Positions 37,001 to 52,000 of a DNA stretch of 60,000 nt are shown one piece after another. Positions within the stretch are counted from its first letter, which is position 1; every line of letters begins with the position of its first letter. Origin of the DNA: Phoronis australis (Eukaryota; Phoronida; Phoronidae); NCBI GenBank assembly GCA_002633005.1, contig NMRA01000332.1:141230-201229 (forward strand), read 5' to 3'. A model generated the notes under the pieces. The model was given only the letters and a program-made list of their open reading frames with translations, made no database searches and was not told the DNA's origin. The translations under genes and the position numbers were made by a program.

Positions 37001-40000
37001 TACGTTGCAAAAGCCGAGGCGAGTCGAGAAAGGTAGATCGAGTCATTGCTATGTTTATCATTCAGTATGTGGTGTAAATAGATTATTACATGTTCTCAGT
37101 CGTTACCGCCTCCCCCCCCCTTATCTAGAGCCACTACGAGGGATAACGACTTCGCGATGTAATAATCTATACTTATTAAACACTTTTTTCAAAATCTACG
37201 CGTAGTTTTATCTAATCAACGCGCATTTTTAATCAATTAAAGTTCAATCACGCCCTGTTTTTACCACGCGCGCTAGCAGCCCGCGCAATGTTAAAAACGG
37301 TCAGTTTCCGACTTGGGCAACTGAACGAAGGACTGCTCGAAAAAAAGGTCGGGACTTTGTTCGAGTTGAAAGGAATTAAAAACCTCGACGGCCTCCTATG
37401 ATGTCCCTCTATGCCCAAAATGTACTTCTGTTAAGGTGACTTTGACCTTTTAGTCAGTGTGAGGCATAGATCGCCGAAAAGCTTTTAAGCTTTTAAGCTT
37501 AAAAGGCGTATGAAACTCTACTGGAACCAGTCGTCGAGACGGTGGCACTGTCTAAAAGTACGCGCTGATTATGAGCAGAACGATGATCGTTTAAGAACTA
37601 AAAGTACGCGTAGATTACGCAAGAGTACTCGTAGATTAAGCACATTTCTACGCCCAGAAAGGTACTCGTTTAAGAACCCTTTGGCGCTTCATATAAGAAG
37701 CACTTGCTGAAATTGTGCAGTCCTAAGGGAACGTGACAGCTATCCCTGGACTGAAACACCACTGCCGCACTTTCTACCAAATGCTAATCTCAAAGGAATA
37801 GTACCTCGGTACCTTTAAAGTCCTTTGTGCTCATATGACACATATCAATTTCACCTTTTGATGAAAAAATAAACCTTTCTACTTTAATTAGTGATAAAAC
37901 GTAGATACACTGTACTGGATCATATTTACAAGGTAATTCTGTCGTCATAGACCACGTAAGGTGAGAATATAATTCCCAGTAGTAGTCAGCGCTTCAAGTG
38001 CAACAGGGATCTTGGTGGTCAAATGTCAGGCCAACAGTGACACGGAAGTTGGTGATCTGAGAAATTCTTGCATGTTCTCCGTTCTCGAGGGTAGACAAGA
38101 GTGCTTTTGTATAACAAACAGACATTGCAACCTGAAGTATTCCGGTCTCTTTATGCTTTGGTCACGTATTGGTCGGGTTCCCCTATGATCGGACGGTGGG
38201 AACAGAAGCAGGGTTTGGTGATTTTTAGCGCCAACACAACGCCGACGCTCCCGATAATCGCCCAACTGTGGATCGATACGACATATATCACCTGTTCGAC
38301 GTCACAAGCTTTATATGACCACAGAATTAGAGACTTTCAGTTATCCGTTTTGTAGTAAAGAATTTTTTTTGATGTCAACATATGTTACCGGTACATGTGT
38401 TCATAATTCTCTGAAAGTCCTTCCAAAAATCTTAATGGCTGAGAGATGTCTAATGAGGCTTTCTCCCAACTTTGAAATATCCCGAGGCCTGCAATATCTG
38501 CTTACGTCATTGCCTATCTGTATTTTTTGTCTGTATGGAAACAGATGACATTCGATCACAGTAGATAAGAAACCGAATAACGTCGACCAGATTCACTTTA
38601 TTAAGCATTTTAAAACAGAAACGTAATTAACGTTTTGCAGCCATCACATGGTAAACGTTCATCGAAAATCTGCTCATGTAATGCTCCAATTTTACTGTAC
38701 GTAATAAGAAAACACCCGAGTTCTCTTGTGAAATAGCTTGCTTAGCCGAAACCAACATATCTTCCTGGCCTACTCAGGGGTACCATAGAATCATACGCAT
38801 GAGCATTGTATCTTACGCGCGAACCACCTACGAACATATGAACCATGCATACGAACCTATGAATCATGTCTACAAACCCAAAAATCACGCATACACTGTA
38901 CGATTATAAATCATGGGCACGAACCAAAAAATCACACATTTAAACACAAATCTTATGCACGAGCAGGTAAACAAGGTGTTCGTGCGTGTCGTTCGATGCT
39001 CGTGTGTATGATTTGTGTTCGTATGTATGATTTTTGTGGTTTGTGCGCATGATTTTTGTTCGTATGCGTGATTTTTAGGTTCGTATGAATGGGTTTGTGT
39101 GCATGTATCGTAGGTTCTTAGGTGGTTCGTGGGTTAGATGCGATGCTCGTGCTTACGAATTTACGGTAGTCCTGCTATTGCTTATTCCGACAAAGGTCTC
39201 CTTGTTTAAAGGTTTGATATTTGGTTAATTCGTAGTTTAAGCTTACGAACTCTCCTGGGTTCTTTGGAGTCAGGGGCTAGTCAATAATGATTTTCAAGAA
39301 GTAATCAAGTTGACAACTCCGCAATTTTCAAATATTTTTTTCACAAACATGTAATTGAACGACAAAATGCTAATACAATACAAAATGTTTAAAATAGTCG
39401 AGCATCAGAATTCCAGTACTATAATATTGTCGCGCCTTTAGGCCCATGGATCTATATCCGAAATAATGCCTTTTTCACGGCCTTTTTACCCACACGGCTC
39501 CCATATGGGAGTATACGCCTAGGTTTCGCATATAAGCCTAGGTAATACATATATCCCCTGCATAGGCCTATACATTAATTTATGTATAGGTGCATCAGTT
39601 TTGACTACCGTTGTACCTCTTAATGGCAATTACGTTTGGCTTTGTACATTTGGAATTCCTTGGCTTATTTTCAAAAAATAGTGAACAGTTGTGTATTACT
39701 GTATTGCCACGCCTTTACGCCCAAAGGTCTAAATACGAAACGATGCCTTTTTCGAGGCCTTATTTACATCAGTGGTTCACACATTGGCGCATGCGCCTAA
39801 CTTTCTCATAAAAGCGCTGCTCCGCACAGACGCCCATGAACCTAATGGCGCGGCAATAGGGTAATAATTCCTTTACAAACTCGTTTCTTACTCGGCCTTG
39901 GCAAGATATCGGGGCTTGGAAAGAACTAAGATTGAGTTAAAGGATCTGGCTACAACGTTGGCTTTACATGTCGCGTACATGTATGCATTTAAGCAATAAC

Positions 40001-43000
40001 AGTCAGTTATTTCCAAGGTCAAAATATGCTTCTTGTCCGAATAAGAAACAAGTTGAGACCAATTTCAGAACCTACGTACTCTAAAGCAAACATTGAACTT
40101 AATTATTTTTTCTGTTGGCGATGCACCACCTACTAAAATGGCTGCCGTAGTGAGTGACCGCTTGCTCATGTAATATGGGTGCTCACTCAACTGTTACCAC
40201 ATGTATCGACATTTACGTGGAATCCTCGCCCAGTAAACTAAGGCAAACACAATCATGGTTAAAAGTTATGAAATGTATATATTTGAGTGATATCTTTCGA
40301 CTGGCAAAATTCATCCTGTGTTCTAAACTGACGAATGTACCTTTAACTTCTGTATCAGGCTTTTCCGCTATACAGGTAACGTAATTTATTTTAGATGCCG
40401 TACAACGCAACTGCGTTTATTCAAATGGAATTGCGAATTTGTTAAAGGATAGGCCTCCCGTGTACACGTATCCACTGAAATTGACAACCAAAACGTCATT
40501 TTTGAGAACTTTCTCCAGCATTAATTAAAAGTAAAAAAAGATGAAAATGTATTTGTTCGAAACCTCTGGTAATGTATACGTATACATGTAATTGGTGTGG
40601 GCGGACAACTCTTTGAAACCGTAAGGAGAAAGTTGTATTTTTGTCGTATTAGTACGAATGGGAACAACAGTATGAATGATAAATGAGAACAGAAAATGTT
40701 CCAAAAATGAAGTCGTCTGGAAAAAGCGGAGTAGTCTGAAACTATTTTGACCTTGACAGCTGTCGTTGTATAAGAGATGCATATACGCAATGTCTCGGTC
40801 GTACAACGTTAGAAACAAATTTGTCATGGACTCGATGTAACAACATATAAAAGCTAATGTGCAGATTAGTGGTGTGATACTGCACATTTCAACAGTATCT
40901 CAGTATTAAGGACTGGAAATGTCGTGTTCACAATGTTTCTTGGAGGTAATTGCATTTAGCACACCCTTGAGCATCCACGGGGGGTTCATATCCCAAGGGA
41001 ATCTTGATGCAGACGGTAGTTATCCCATTCAGTATACAATGTATTCAATAAAGGAGAATTCCACCCACAAAACAACCTATTTTGCATCAATTTAGGATCG
41101 AGTAATTCTACTCGATAACGGCACGTTCGGTTGCGTTACCTGACACCTGACGGCAGACGGAGGTGTTGCAATTATCCAATGATGTCATTGGTTTCACACG
41201 CAGTCTGTTCAGCAGTTCACAACACGGGTTACTGGTGTCAGCTTATCGCTTGAATTCATCATTTAACATCAATAAATCATCAAACTTCGATGTAAAAACC
41301 CTTAAACATACACCAAGTTCTTGTAAAACGTGTTGTTTTATCTCGCTGTTACGGAGTTATTGGTATTTGGAAACATCGTAGCCTACAAAGTTCGGCAGTT
41401 CAATTTATCATGGTCCGAAGCAGGAGTTTGGGGTTTGTTTGGAGATGAATTCGAAGTATTCTTCATTGAATAGACAGGATAACCGAGATCTGTGTTGTTT
41501 ATACTTGTGATTTTTTGAGTTCTAAACACACAAAACGCTTCTTATCCCGGCTAGTGGCTCGGAACCCGACCAGGCACGTCACGGCCGAACTGACTCGTTA
41601 TCCCGGCCAGTCTTGAGTGGCTCGGAACCCGATCAGGCCCGTCGCGACCCTCGGAACTGACACGAACATAAACCGCTTGAGTTGGAAACTAAACATTCAG
41701 TAACGAAAAGACTGTAATAGTGAGCCAGAGAAATAATGTGCACATAATTATTTATGTGAATTTGGGGGCCGTGAAGTCGGCTTCCCCTTCCACAGACCGT
41801 CAAGGCAGAGGTTGTCCAGAAACAATGATTTGAATAGTGTATTTGTATTTCTAAATAAAGATTCCCCTAACATGTGACCATAGCATATAAAATCGATTAA
41901 TTGTTTCACAACAGCTTTCTGTCAACAAACACTGAATTAGCATGCGCTCACACGGCATCAAAAGCCGGTAACGCACTGGTTTATGCATTATGGCTTCTCA
42001 ACACTTGCGCTCACGAATACTGCAAAGGGTTTACAAAGTGTATCTAATGAGACAGACTTTGTTTCAGTTTCACATAAACATTGGTTAGGATGAGAATAAT
42101 TCATTTTGAAATAGAACGCAGAATAATAAACCTCTGCATGGCAAATCGCGCGGCGCCAATCCCGACTTAGTCAAGAGCTCATCCGACGAAGACTTCACGG
42201 GTCGGATCGTTAGCTTTCACAGGCTATCAGTTCGAACCGGAACACACTGATCAAGAAATACTAGAGAAGCGCCGTAAACATGCACAGGCAACGGAAGGTG
42301 TGAATAGTTCTTTGGTAAGCCGGAATTCGTCAGAGAAATCACTGTCTACGAAATGCCAGCCACAGACACGGAGATGTTTCACGGCCTCATACTTGCTATT
42401 AACAGCGTACCTGTCATTCTTCACTACCCCGCGAGCCACTTCCTAAGCATTTCGGACTATCGAGGAAGTCGAAAAAACGATATACCCGCATTCTTCGCAG
42501 CTTCATAATTCGGACAAGCAGGAACTATGTACCGCAACATAGCGGCATTCATTCTACAGACGAACCACTGACGTCGCTGCATCGTTTCTCATCTTCCTCA
42601 CAGGTTAACGAGACACCTCTCGGCAGGGTGAGGTCGACCGTGTAAGAGGCGATGTGGATATAGACCGATTAAGACGGTGAAAAAAGACTAATTAAATCGG
42701 GTGGCATTCTCCTTTAAATACCTTTTTATAATTTTTATTACGAAATCTTCGATACAATGAATATACATAACCCAGAAAGCGCCAAGAGGCATTATATCTG
42801 AATTAAAAAAGTACAAAGAAATCTATATACAATTATTTTACACAAATACATAAATTAAAAAAAACTGTTGTTAAGATTACAATGACATATGATTACGAAA
42901 ATAAATAAATCATTTTCATACACAATTATACAATTCTATCCACTCACACAAAGAGATTCAATATTATGAAGAAATTTTGATACTTTTTGAAAATTCGAAA

Positions 43001-46000
43001 AAAAAAGTTATTTTCATTTTGGTTGAGTTCTTGACTTTCAGACAGAAAAAAAAATTGTTGTACACTTGGGAATTTTAGAATATTTTTTATAAATATTGGT
43101 GTATTGTTCGAATGTCTGGAAAAGCTGTACCCTCTGCTCCTTGCATACCTAACAAGCAAAGAAAATATGGGCATTTGTTTGTGCGTCTCCACAGCAACAT
43201 AGAGGCGAAATATTATTATAATTATGTCTAAATTTCTTGTTGCTTAGGAATAGACCCCATCTTGATCTGTAAAGTAGTATGCATTTTAAAGTTATTTTTT
43301 AGAGTGACGATTGCTGTGCTTTCTTAAATTTTGGATGGTAAGGAATTCCAGTTGTCAATACAAGTTAATATGGTAGATTTCTTGAAGGCATGTCTGAAGG
43401 AAGATGGAATAGTGTGCACATTACTTTGCCGCAGTCCTGGTCTCGTGTTAGGTCTTTTGTAGGAGTCCAAGAGGATTTTGTTTGAGTAATTGTTTATGTT
43501 GGTTATGACTTTGAATGTATACATGGACAAGTGGAGTTTACGTCAGGACAGATTGCTAGTTTGCTCCAGTTGAGACTGTTTAGAACCTTGATTGTGTTAG
43601 ATCCTTCGTATGCCCCTGTTATGGCTAAAGCTGCTTGGTATTGTAGTCTTTCTAATTGAAGAAGTATGCCAGCGTTTGCCGATTGGTAGATTATGTCACA
43701 GTAATCTAGATGTGGAATAACAAAAGACTTGAACAGAGTTTCAAGATGCATGGAGTTGAGATGACGAGAGACAATTCTAATTGGATTGATTAATTTTTGT
43801 ACTTTGTGAGTTCGGGACAGTGAGGAGTAAATGTAACTTTGTTGTCTAGTAGCAATCCAAGGTGTTCGTGTATGAACTTATTGGGAATAACTTACCCATT
43901 GAGTGATAATTCCAGCATTGGATTTGTTTGGAATTGAGTATTATTAGACTTAGAAAATATAAGATCAACACTTTTTTCAGGTTTAAATTTCATTTGGGGT
44001 CAAACTTGTTGAAATGTATTTTAACGTCAAAATCTATTTTTAGATGGTGTTTACAACTTTGGTTCTGGAGTCAAAGCAGTCTAGAGATTCTAGAAATTTC
44101 TAGAAACATATCGTAACAGCCAATGATATGATTGGATATGGTCATGTGGTTTTTATTAGCCAATCGCTAAATAAGTAAGATTTTCTATAGTGTATAGAGG
44201 AAATTGTACAACAGAACCATCTCGTGGAAGATTCTAGGGAGGATCGTGGCAAGCTAGGGCAAGGGTTAACGAACAGGAAGTTAACCAAGAGCTTGTCACT
44301 TGAATCGTGGATATTAAGATGCTACCTGAATTGTAGCGCCACGAGAGACTGTGACCAGCAAGAAGAATCATGGGTAGAAGAAACTGCCTGCAAGTGTTGC
44401 GTCACCAGAGACCGTGACCAGCAAGTACACTGTGGCAAAACAGTGGGTGTAGTTCGAAGATTCACCAACAGGACTGTCATCCAACAAGTGGAGAGTCCTA
44501 CAGCTTGGATAGCTGATATGACATTTGATTGACTTGATTGATTGTAGTAATCTTTAAAGAGTGCGCTTGCGTAGTAATAGTTGGTTACTCAATTAACGAC
44601 AGGTTTCACTTGTCTTATAAGTGGTTATCGTATAATAAATTAATTACAGGATTTTATTATTCTCTCCATCTACGCGCAATCTCAAAGCATAGCCACCTTT
44701 TAAACAAACCCACAGGCAATCTCTGACAACCAACCAGGGCAAGCATACAATCCGAATGCGAATTTAGTGCAAGCTGTCACAAAGTGTCGCACTGTTACTC
44801 CGTGCCACAATGGGATACGCATCCCGGCGAGGTGTGTACCTCGGGTTCGCCAGACGGTAGGCCTACAAGGCACCGGCTTGTATAGCCTGACGTCATTGCT
44901 GTCGGCTATACATGATGACAGTGAATGCTTTTTACTCACCTCTCTCCACCAACTAGGAAATGGCCATGCCAGCGGGTGGTGACATGTGCATGGAATTGCA
45001 TTTTTCGTAGAAACGCGGTCGGGGTGAATTGTAACCGTTAAAATAGGCATTTTTTTCGTTTGTACAGTTTACGTTGACGTTTTCATTTTAGAGAAGGCCT
45101 TCCGAACTTGTACAGTCAATGGAACATGGTGGAAAGATCCAGAAGATCTCGAAGCGAGACCAAAAACGAACTACCTTCAATGCTCACGAGACGACACTCA
45201 TGTAAGAACTTGTTGTGTACAGGGTGTTTCAAAAAGTTCACAATGAGTACTGTTTAACCGGTAACCAATAGCCGTTCTCTTATTCCAGGAATCCCAAAGA
45301 TTGTATTGCAATGTGCAAAAGTTGAAAAAGTGTCGCTGTTGATTATCTTTGCAGAGTATTTTCTTCGAGTTTTGGCCTCCAATTAAAACCAGAGGGGTAT
45401 AATCGTCGTACACGAAATCAAACTTACCGGTTATCGAGTGGATGACGTCACTTGCAATGGCCTATTTTTCATTGACAGGTCGTTGTTACTGAATGGTTAT
45501 ACCGTTCCGGTTTCTCGTTGTCTCTTGTCTGTCTATTGGTGGCGATTTTCACATTCTTGGCGTTCAGGTGAGCCCTAGTTCGTTACTAACCAAAGACTGC
45601 ATGATTCAAGTTCCATGTGCATGCGCCACTAGGTCAGGCCAAAATTATACGAGAAAATCTATTAATGACTTTGCATATTACACATGAAGTTACGGATGCA
45701 TTACTTTAAAATTTGCATCAAGATCGAGAATTTATTGATAACGAGAGTGTATCGAAGTAGTAGACTTGGCAGTATTAGTATCGGCATCATACCCACCTTA
45801 GTCTCGGTAACCTGTCAACAGAACAGTCTCGCTTCCACTCTCTGTTAACTACTCGAGAACGAGATCAGCTTACCATACAATGCTATGATCTGATTTGCGT
45901 ATGTCAACATTTCGAATGGTCACCATTTTGTAATTTTAAATTTCCAGACAGCTCCATTGTGAAAGAATCAGCGTGCATAAAAACCTCTTCGTTTCCTACG

Positions 46001-49000
46001 CATTTGTTTGCATCGTCTCACTTATCAATCATCTGGCTGTCGATTACGAGATAGCTAAAGAAAACCCCGTAAGTTATTCTAGCTCAGGGGTCGGAAAGCT
46101 ATGACCCGTTAGCCTCACTATGTATTTTGTATGAAGTTATTTTGTTGAATGGAATGTGCAAGGAAAAAGGCTACATTCGTCAGCAGAGATCAACTTTGTA
46201 AAATGACAAAGTACAATAAGTTGACTGATATAAAACCACATTAATTTTTGTTATCCTTTATGATTACACAACCTTATTATGTACCCAATAATGTCCAGGT
46301 GGTCGTAACCGCGTGGTTGCGTTTTTTTCTTAAAAATCTTGGTTTCCTCGGAGATCGCCGTATTTTCTGCGAACAAGAGTATTTTGTTGCACGAAATTAG
46401 CAAACTCGTGTTTCTTTATTCTATTAGGTACAGAAGCGAGGCTGTGATTTTCTTAAAAGGCTCTCTAGCTTCAAAGCACAACTTTCGCGTTGTTTTCAAG
46501 GAATGTTGATGTTTACTTCTTTGACAGCGGAGTTCTCGGGCTAAAGAAAGAGCTTTTTAAAATGAAAATCCAATACACGCTTTTGTAACTAGTATTATAA
46601 AGAAACAGAATTTGACAGTTTCATGAGGGAATTGCAGCTATCTGCACAATAATCAGAATTTAAAAAAAAAATAAAAAAGCACATAATTGTAGTGATCTCC
46701 GAATATTATCGCCGTGTGTAAATAACAAGATCCTGTGATCGTCAAAGATTTTGAAATATGTAGTTTCATATTCTACAGTTATTGCTAACAATTACTTAAG
46801 ACGTTAGATCCCGTGTAACGAGGGTGTGTAGCCTATTAACTTCATAATACTTACAATTTGCTAAATGCACGACACTTTTCATTGTTTACAGTCTATTCCG
46901 TTACGTTCGTACTTTCGGAACAAAACTCTACTCTCAACTGAACATAGATACAGTAACTGACCTTGCGACATAATTAAAAGACACACGATATTTCGAAACT
47001 ATACTTGTTTCATTCTGAAGTGCAGGTAAAATGACGCAGAAATGCCACCACAGAGTATAAGCTGACGACACACACAGTGAGACACGGCAGGTGTGAAATA
47101 CAGCAAAGAATGACTAATGAAGGGGGGTAACAGGAAAGTCATGCAAACAAGTGTAACGTGCGGCGCGAACCTGTTTGCTGCTCATTCAAAACAGGCTTCT
47201 CAAAAGCAATTAAAGGGGACTCTAATACTTTCAAACACAGCACATCTTGCTCCACGTAGCGAATCGACGTGTTTTCCACAATTTCTTGACGGATAATTTT
47301 ACGTGCGTGGCATTGCAGAAAATGATCTTGAATGGCGCCATTTTGAAGATGCATGGATAACCGACGGGAAAGACTGCAAACCGTTTGACCAATGTAACAT
47401 TGTTTGACGTTTGAACGAAGACATTCGTTCATAGGGCATACAAACTCATAAACAACACTACACTGTGCAACGGGGAGGACTTTCGCCTAAAAAAATATAT
47501 TTTATGACCAAGTTGGAGGACTTCCTATTTCGATAATAAATAATAACATCGAGGTAATCATCAGGCTTACAAACTTTGACATTTTTCCGAAAGTACGAAC
47601 GTAACGGAATAAAGACTGTGAACAATGAAAAGTGTCGTGTATTTAACAAATTCTGTATAACCGAAAACTTGCTCCCGAAGTACAGTCAATACTTACAATT
47701 ATGAAACAATTACAATAATGCACATACGTTTGTCTGTTTTATAGGGCTGGTGTCAGGCTGTTCATGTCTTGTGGGTCTATTTCACACAGTGCAACTATTT
47801 TTGGATGTTTGCTGAAGGAATCTATTTGCACACGTCTCTGCTATTTACATTCGTTTCAAGCAAGAAAATACTTTTTGTTTGCTACGGCATTGGATGGGGT
47901 AAGTTTTCTGGTAGCCTAAGGACAGGGTTTTACTCGAGATCACTCGTTTTGGGGACTTGGAATGTACAAAGAAATGACCCCTTGAATGGTAATCGAACGG
48001 TCAACTCAAGTTGTCGATCACTGAAGAAATTGTGCCTACGTGTAACTGAAGCATCATTAAAAGCTGATACAAACCTGGCATCCGCTGAAAGCAACAATTT
48101 TAAATTAATCGGCCTCCATTCCTTATTCGAATCAGCGGTGATTTATGGACTTGCTAATACTGGTAGTGAGTTCGTTTCTGTTTAAAATTCTTAACACCAC
48201 CATTTACTTTGGTTTGACAAGTGACTACACTGTCATCACCATTAATCCTTGCTTTGTAGCACCAGTTGCATTTGACTATCGTGAATTCAGTATCCCAAAA
48301 AATAAAGAAAATAGAAGAAAAGCTAAATTAATTGAAAGTTGCTTAGCTCCACGGACACGATTGCCACGTATGAACGTAGTGTCAGTGCGTCATATCTATC
48401 AACACTCGAATTTCTTGTACAAACTTGTGCTTTATCCGCGTTTCTCCGATTTCCCGTGGAAACTCAGTGAAGAGCCACAGCGTTGTCAAATACTAAATTG
48501 GAGCCTCAAGCACCACAAACGCAACGTTTAGCCATTCCTGATTGTACCATAAACCAAGGGGAAAACGAGCAGCAATGCCTAAATACAATGTGGATGACTA
48601 GAGTGCTGTGATTGGTTGTACCACTTTTACGTAGTATGTGTTGACCAATAAATCCTCGTAACTCCAGATCAGTTTGCGGCTGTTCTAACATGACATCTGG
48701 TCGATTGATGGGGTTGTTTAGGGTTGTTTTTGAAAGTAAATTGGTGACTTTAAGCACTTTAAGAAAAGGCTCATCAAATTCATCGGGAGGAGTAGAAGGT
48801 ATCACCTCTCTCCGGCAAGACTAAAATTAAAAAAGATGTCACTGTAGGCTTGTAACGGTGGGTCATTTTATACCCCGAGCATTGTCTCTAGTAGAATTCC
48901 CAATCCTTTTCAAACTCAGAAACAATTAACTTCTCATAAGGAACAAGCAGAGAGTAAAGCAGAAAGTTGTCCAAATGAGTTCGTTCCAGTAAACCGCAAA

Positions 49001-52000
49001 TAATTCCCACAGGGTTAGGTTATTATACACATAAACCGAAAGAAGAACCCGGGCCGACGTATAATATTTTAGCGCTGTGAGAACATGAAATTGACTTCTG
49101 CTTGATCGAGTCTCAAACTCCGAAAGGCGTACAGACCTACGTTAGTTTTAAAGAAAATATAGACATTGACGAAACTCGGTGCACAAAATTGCGATTTAAT
49201 ATTCATTTATTTTCGACTAGAATCCAAATCTCAACTTACTGCTTATCCATTACATAAATAAACAATCAGCGGCTAGGCACAATGACGTTACAGCAAACTC
49301 TCTCAAAAGTTTGTCAGCAACGTTACTTTAATGCGATGAAGATTCGACTAAGTTGCTCAATACTTCTGGCGAGATGTTTCTCAAGTCTGGTAAAGTTTCG
49401 TCGAAGTCTGTTGTGAGAAAAGCAAGATCGTGCAAGACCTAGCAAAATCACGCCAGTGAAAGACGAATGTTTCACGAATAACTTGAGCTCCGAACAAGCC
49501 CAAGCAAAATGGCGGCCACTGAAGTGATCAGTCGGCGAGGTTGGAGTGTTGAATTGTGGGACTGAATTCACTGTTTCCTTTCCATAAGAAAAGATTTTTC
49601 GACGCAAGTGCAAGCTAATGTCTTGCGGTCTCCAGCACGCAGCGCAGGTCAAAGACAAGAAGCTGCGTCGTATTGAGGAAGAAATCTTTTTCATTCAAGG
49701 ACATTTCGCAACGTTGGCTTTTTGTACGTGTTAGTCATTTTAATATCATGTACATTGATTTGACACTCACTTATTCAGGCGCAAAATATGTACGCACGTC
49801 ATCACTCTCTAGCGACACTGATACCATTACAGAGAAAATGGTTATTTTGATTTATTTTGAATTTTGTTTTCAAAAGAGGAACGGGATGTGCGTTTTTGAA
49901 TACGCAAGACATTCGCAAGGAAATGTGATAACGAACCCGAAAAGAACGCTTCCCCTACTGTCGCTGTTGATAATGAGGTGGTAGGAATGTTGGTGTGTGA
50001 CTTACGTGGCAAGCCAACCTATGGCGCCAGTAGTCATGTCAAGGGCTAAAAATAAGTCTACTGCTATTGTATAATTTGTGTATTTGTTGACTGTATTTCT
50101 GAGCTAACTTTCTTCCCCAGTCACCGTCAGTGACCGTGTCACAAAATTGATTCTGTAGACGCACTAACTTAAACACGACCTCACGCGCGAAGCCGAAATC
50201 GCGTTGTGTTTTGAGTAAAGGTTACGCTTGGTGGTTAAGCAGACACTACAAGGGATTTTCAGAAACTTGTTTCAATTTATGTATTCAATATCGTCATTTG
50301 CACTCAGAGAGCACTCTTATTTACAAACTTCCTTCAAATACCGAAAAAATGTTTTTCAGGGATTCCGCTCCTTGTAACAGTCCCCTACATTGGTCTCAGG
50401 GTTGTTGATCCCAACGCAACGATAATGTAAGTAGTCCGGTTTGCTTCGACACTGCTGTTGCCCGTTATGCTATTTCGAAGCCCGCAAATCGTCGAATTCA
50501 ACATGAAATGACCTACGGAGTATATCTGATCACAATATGGTGTTTTATGATTATACGGAGCACAACTTTGGATACGTTTCAGAGAGTGACATGTTACAGA
50601 CGGTTTTCGTCACCTTCATTGTCAGTACCACTAACCCAATAAAAGCGATCATCTGATAGGTCCTTATTAGTCTTGGGGCTGACAGCTTGGCTCGGAAGCA
50701 GTCAATATTGCAAATAGGCTGGCAGAGAGTCTGGCAATGCATCTTGCTATAGCACTAGGACGAAGTACATATAGTTGGGCTGCACTTAATGACCCATTCC
50801 GCACCGGATCTTTTACTTGTAATTCCGCTTGGGGTTTCCATGGTTGAGAGCTTACAATCTGGATATCGACCTCATGAGTTTGGAAAGATTCAATCAGTGA
50901 TGAGGTCATGTAAGCAAATATAGTATACTGTTCAAATTAGTGTTAATTTGAGTACCATCATCTCAGAAATGGCGGATGGGAAACACTAATCACGAATTGT
51001 TTCTAACTGAAAACGTTCCACTTTTGTACGAGTGGATAAAAAATGAGACATTGAGAGTTTTTACGAAAAATTTTAAAGACAAAATCGAAGTGACAAGTTA
51101 TTTTTTAGAGGACTTGAGATGGCTACTAAGTGGGAAACGTTAACTTTACTTTAACTGGAGGTCTCGACACCAACGAGACGCGAGACTCAAAGACAATTTC
51201 GAAATTGTATGTTGTCATAGAAAAATATCCATGGTTAGAGGCCAACAGTAGCACGTAAACGAACAAGAGAATTGAAATCTGAGAGAAAATAAGACTGATC
51301 GGCATAGCATTATTCATCGTAAATGGCAGGATCATTGTTTAGTAATCTCGAGTCCATCCTCACTATTAGTTCGAGAATGTTGATCCGGGAAAATTAACGT
51401 TTACTCCGATGACGTCAATCAATAGAAATGGTAAGTGGAGTTGCGGTTGAGTTGCGATAGACCGGAGTTCTCGAATGGAAAAGCGACGAATCGGCGAAGA
51501 ATTCTCGTTCGCTCACTCGCCCAAATTACGCTTGCTGCAATCACGAGGTCAAGAGATTAGACTTACATTTATTTTAGTGGCAACAATGTTTATGCTCTTC
51601 CAAATGCGTAGACAATTAACTGAACCGCCACCAACAGGAAAATGGTCATAAAAAAGAGATGACTTTGTCTTGTTAAAGTTTTGCATGACGAATCTGTGTA
51701 TTTTGCCAAATGTCTACACACCTGAAGTTTTAAACCTACATGTAGTAACTGTGTATATTTTCTGAAAGGCAAAAGACTGTATATTTTGACATTTGATTTT
51801 AAAACCAATACAGTACAGAAAGCATAAATTACGTGGAGTATCTTAAAGTTGCATGTGAATACGATCTGCCATTTGTGAGATATGATAATCCGAATTTGGC
51901 CAAATTTGGTTATTTCCCTTTCATCTTACATATTTAACCTTAATCAGAAGAATTTGCAAACAGCCCCTCAGGTAGACAGAGTTCGTTGAACACACAACAA

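Larger units (their letters stand above)
46866..47660 (-). mobile_element. Penelope-like element fragment with inverted end copy
   Basis: The core is the GIY-YIG coding remnant at 47139-47650. Downstream on the minus strand a hammerhead-like motif lies at 46987-47018. A 60-base piece of the coding region (47583-47645) is repeated inverted at 46868-46925 (blocks ACTTTTCATTGTT, CCGTTACGTTCGTACTTTCGG). Inverted partial copies are common for Penelope-like elements. Confidence 0.72.

Noticed and set aside
45493-45687. Independent small membrane protein starting at the ATG
   Set aside because: The hydrophobic stretch is TM1 of the receptor in a different reading frame; the exon 45479-45567 joins in phase with its neighbours.
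49323-49694. 123-codon ORF as a gene
   Set aside because: Arg/Ser-rich, no domain, no splice or promoter context.
51405-51425. CRE (TGACGTCA) promoter element
   Set aside because: The motif is present, but the same word also occurs inside repeat family R (876 and 36555), and there is no nearby transcription start evidence.
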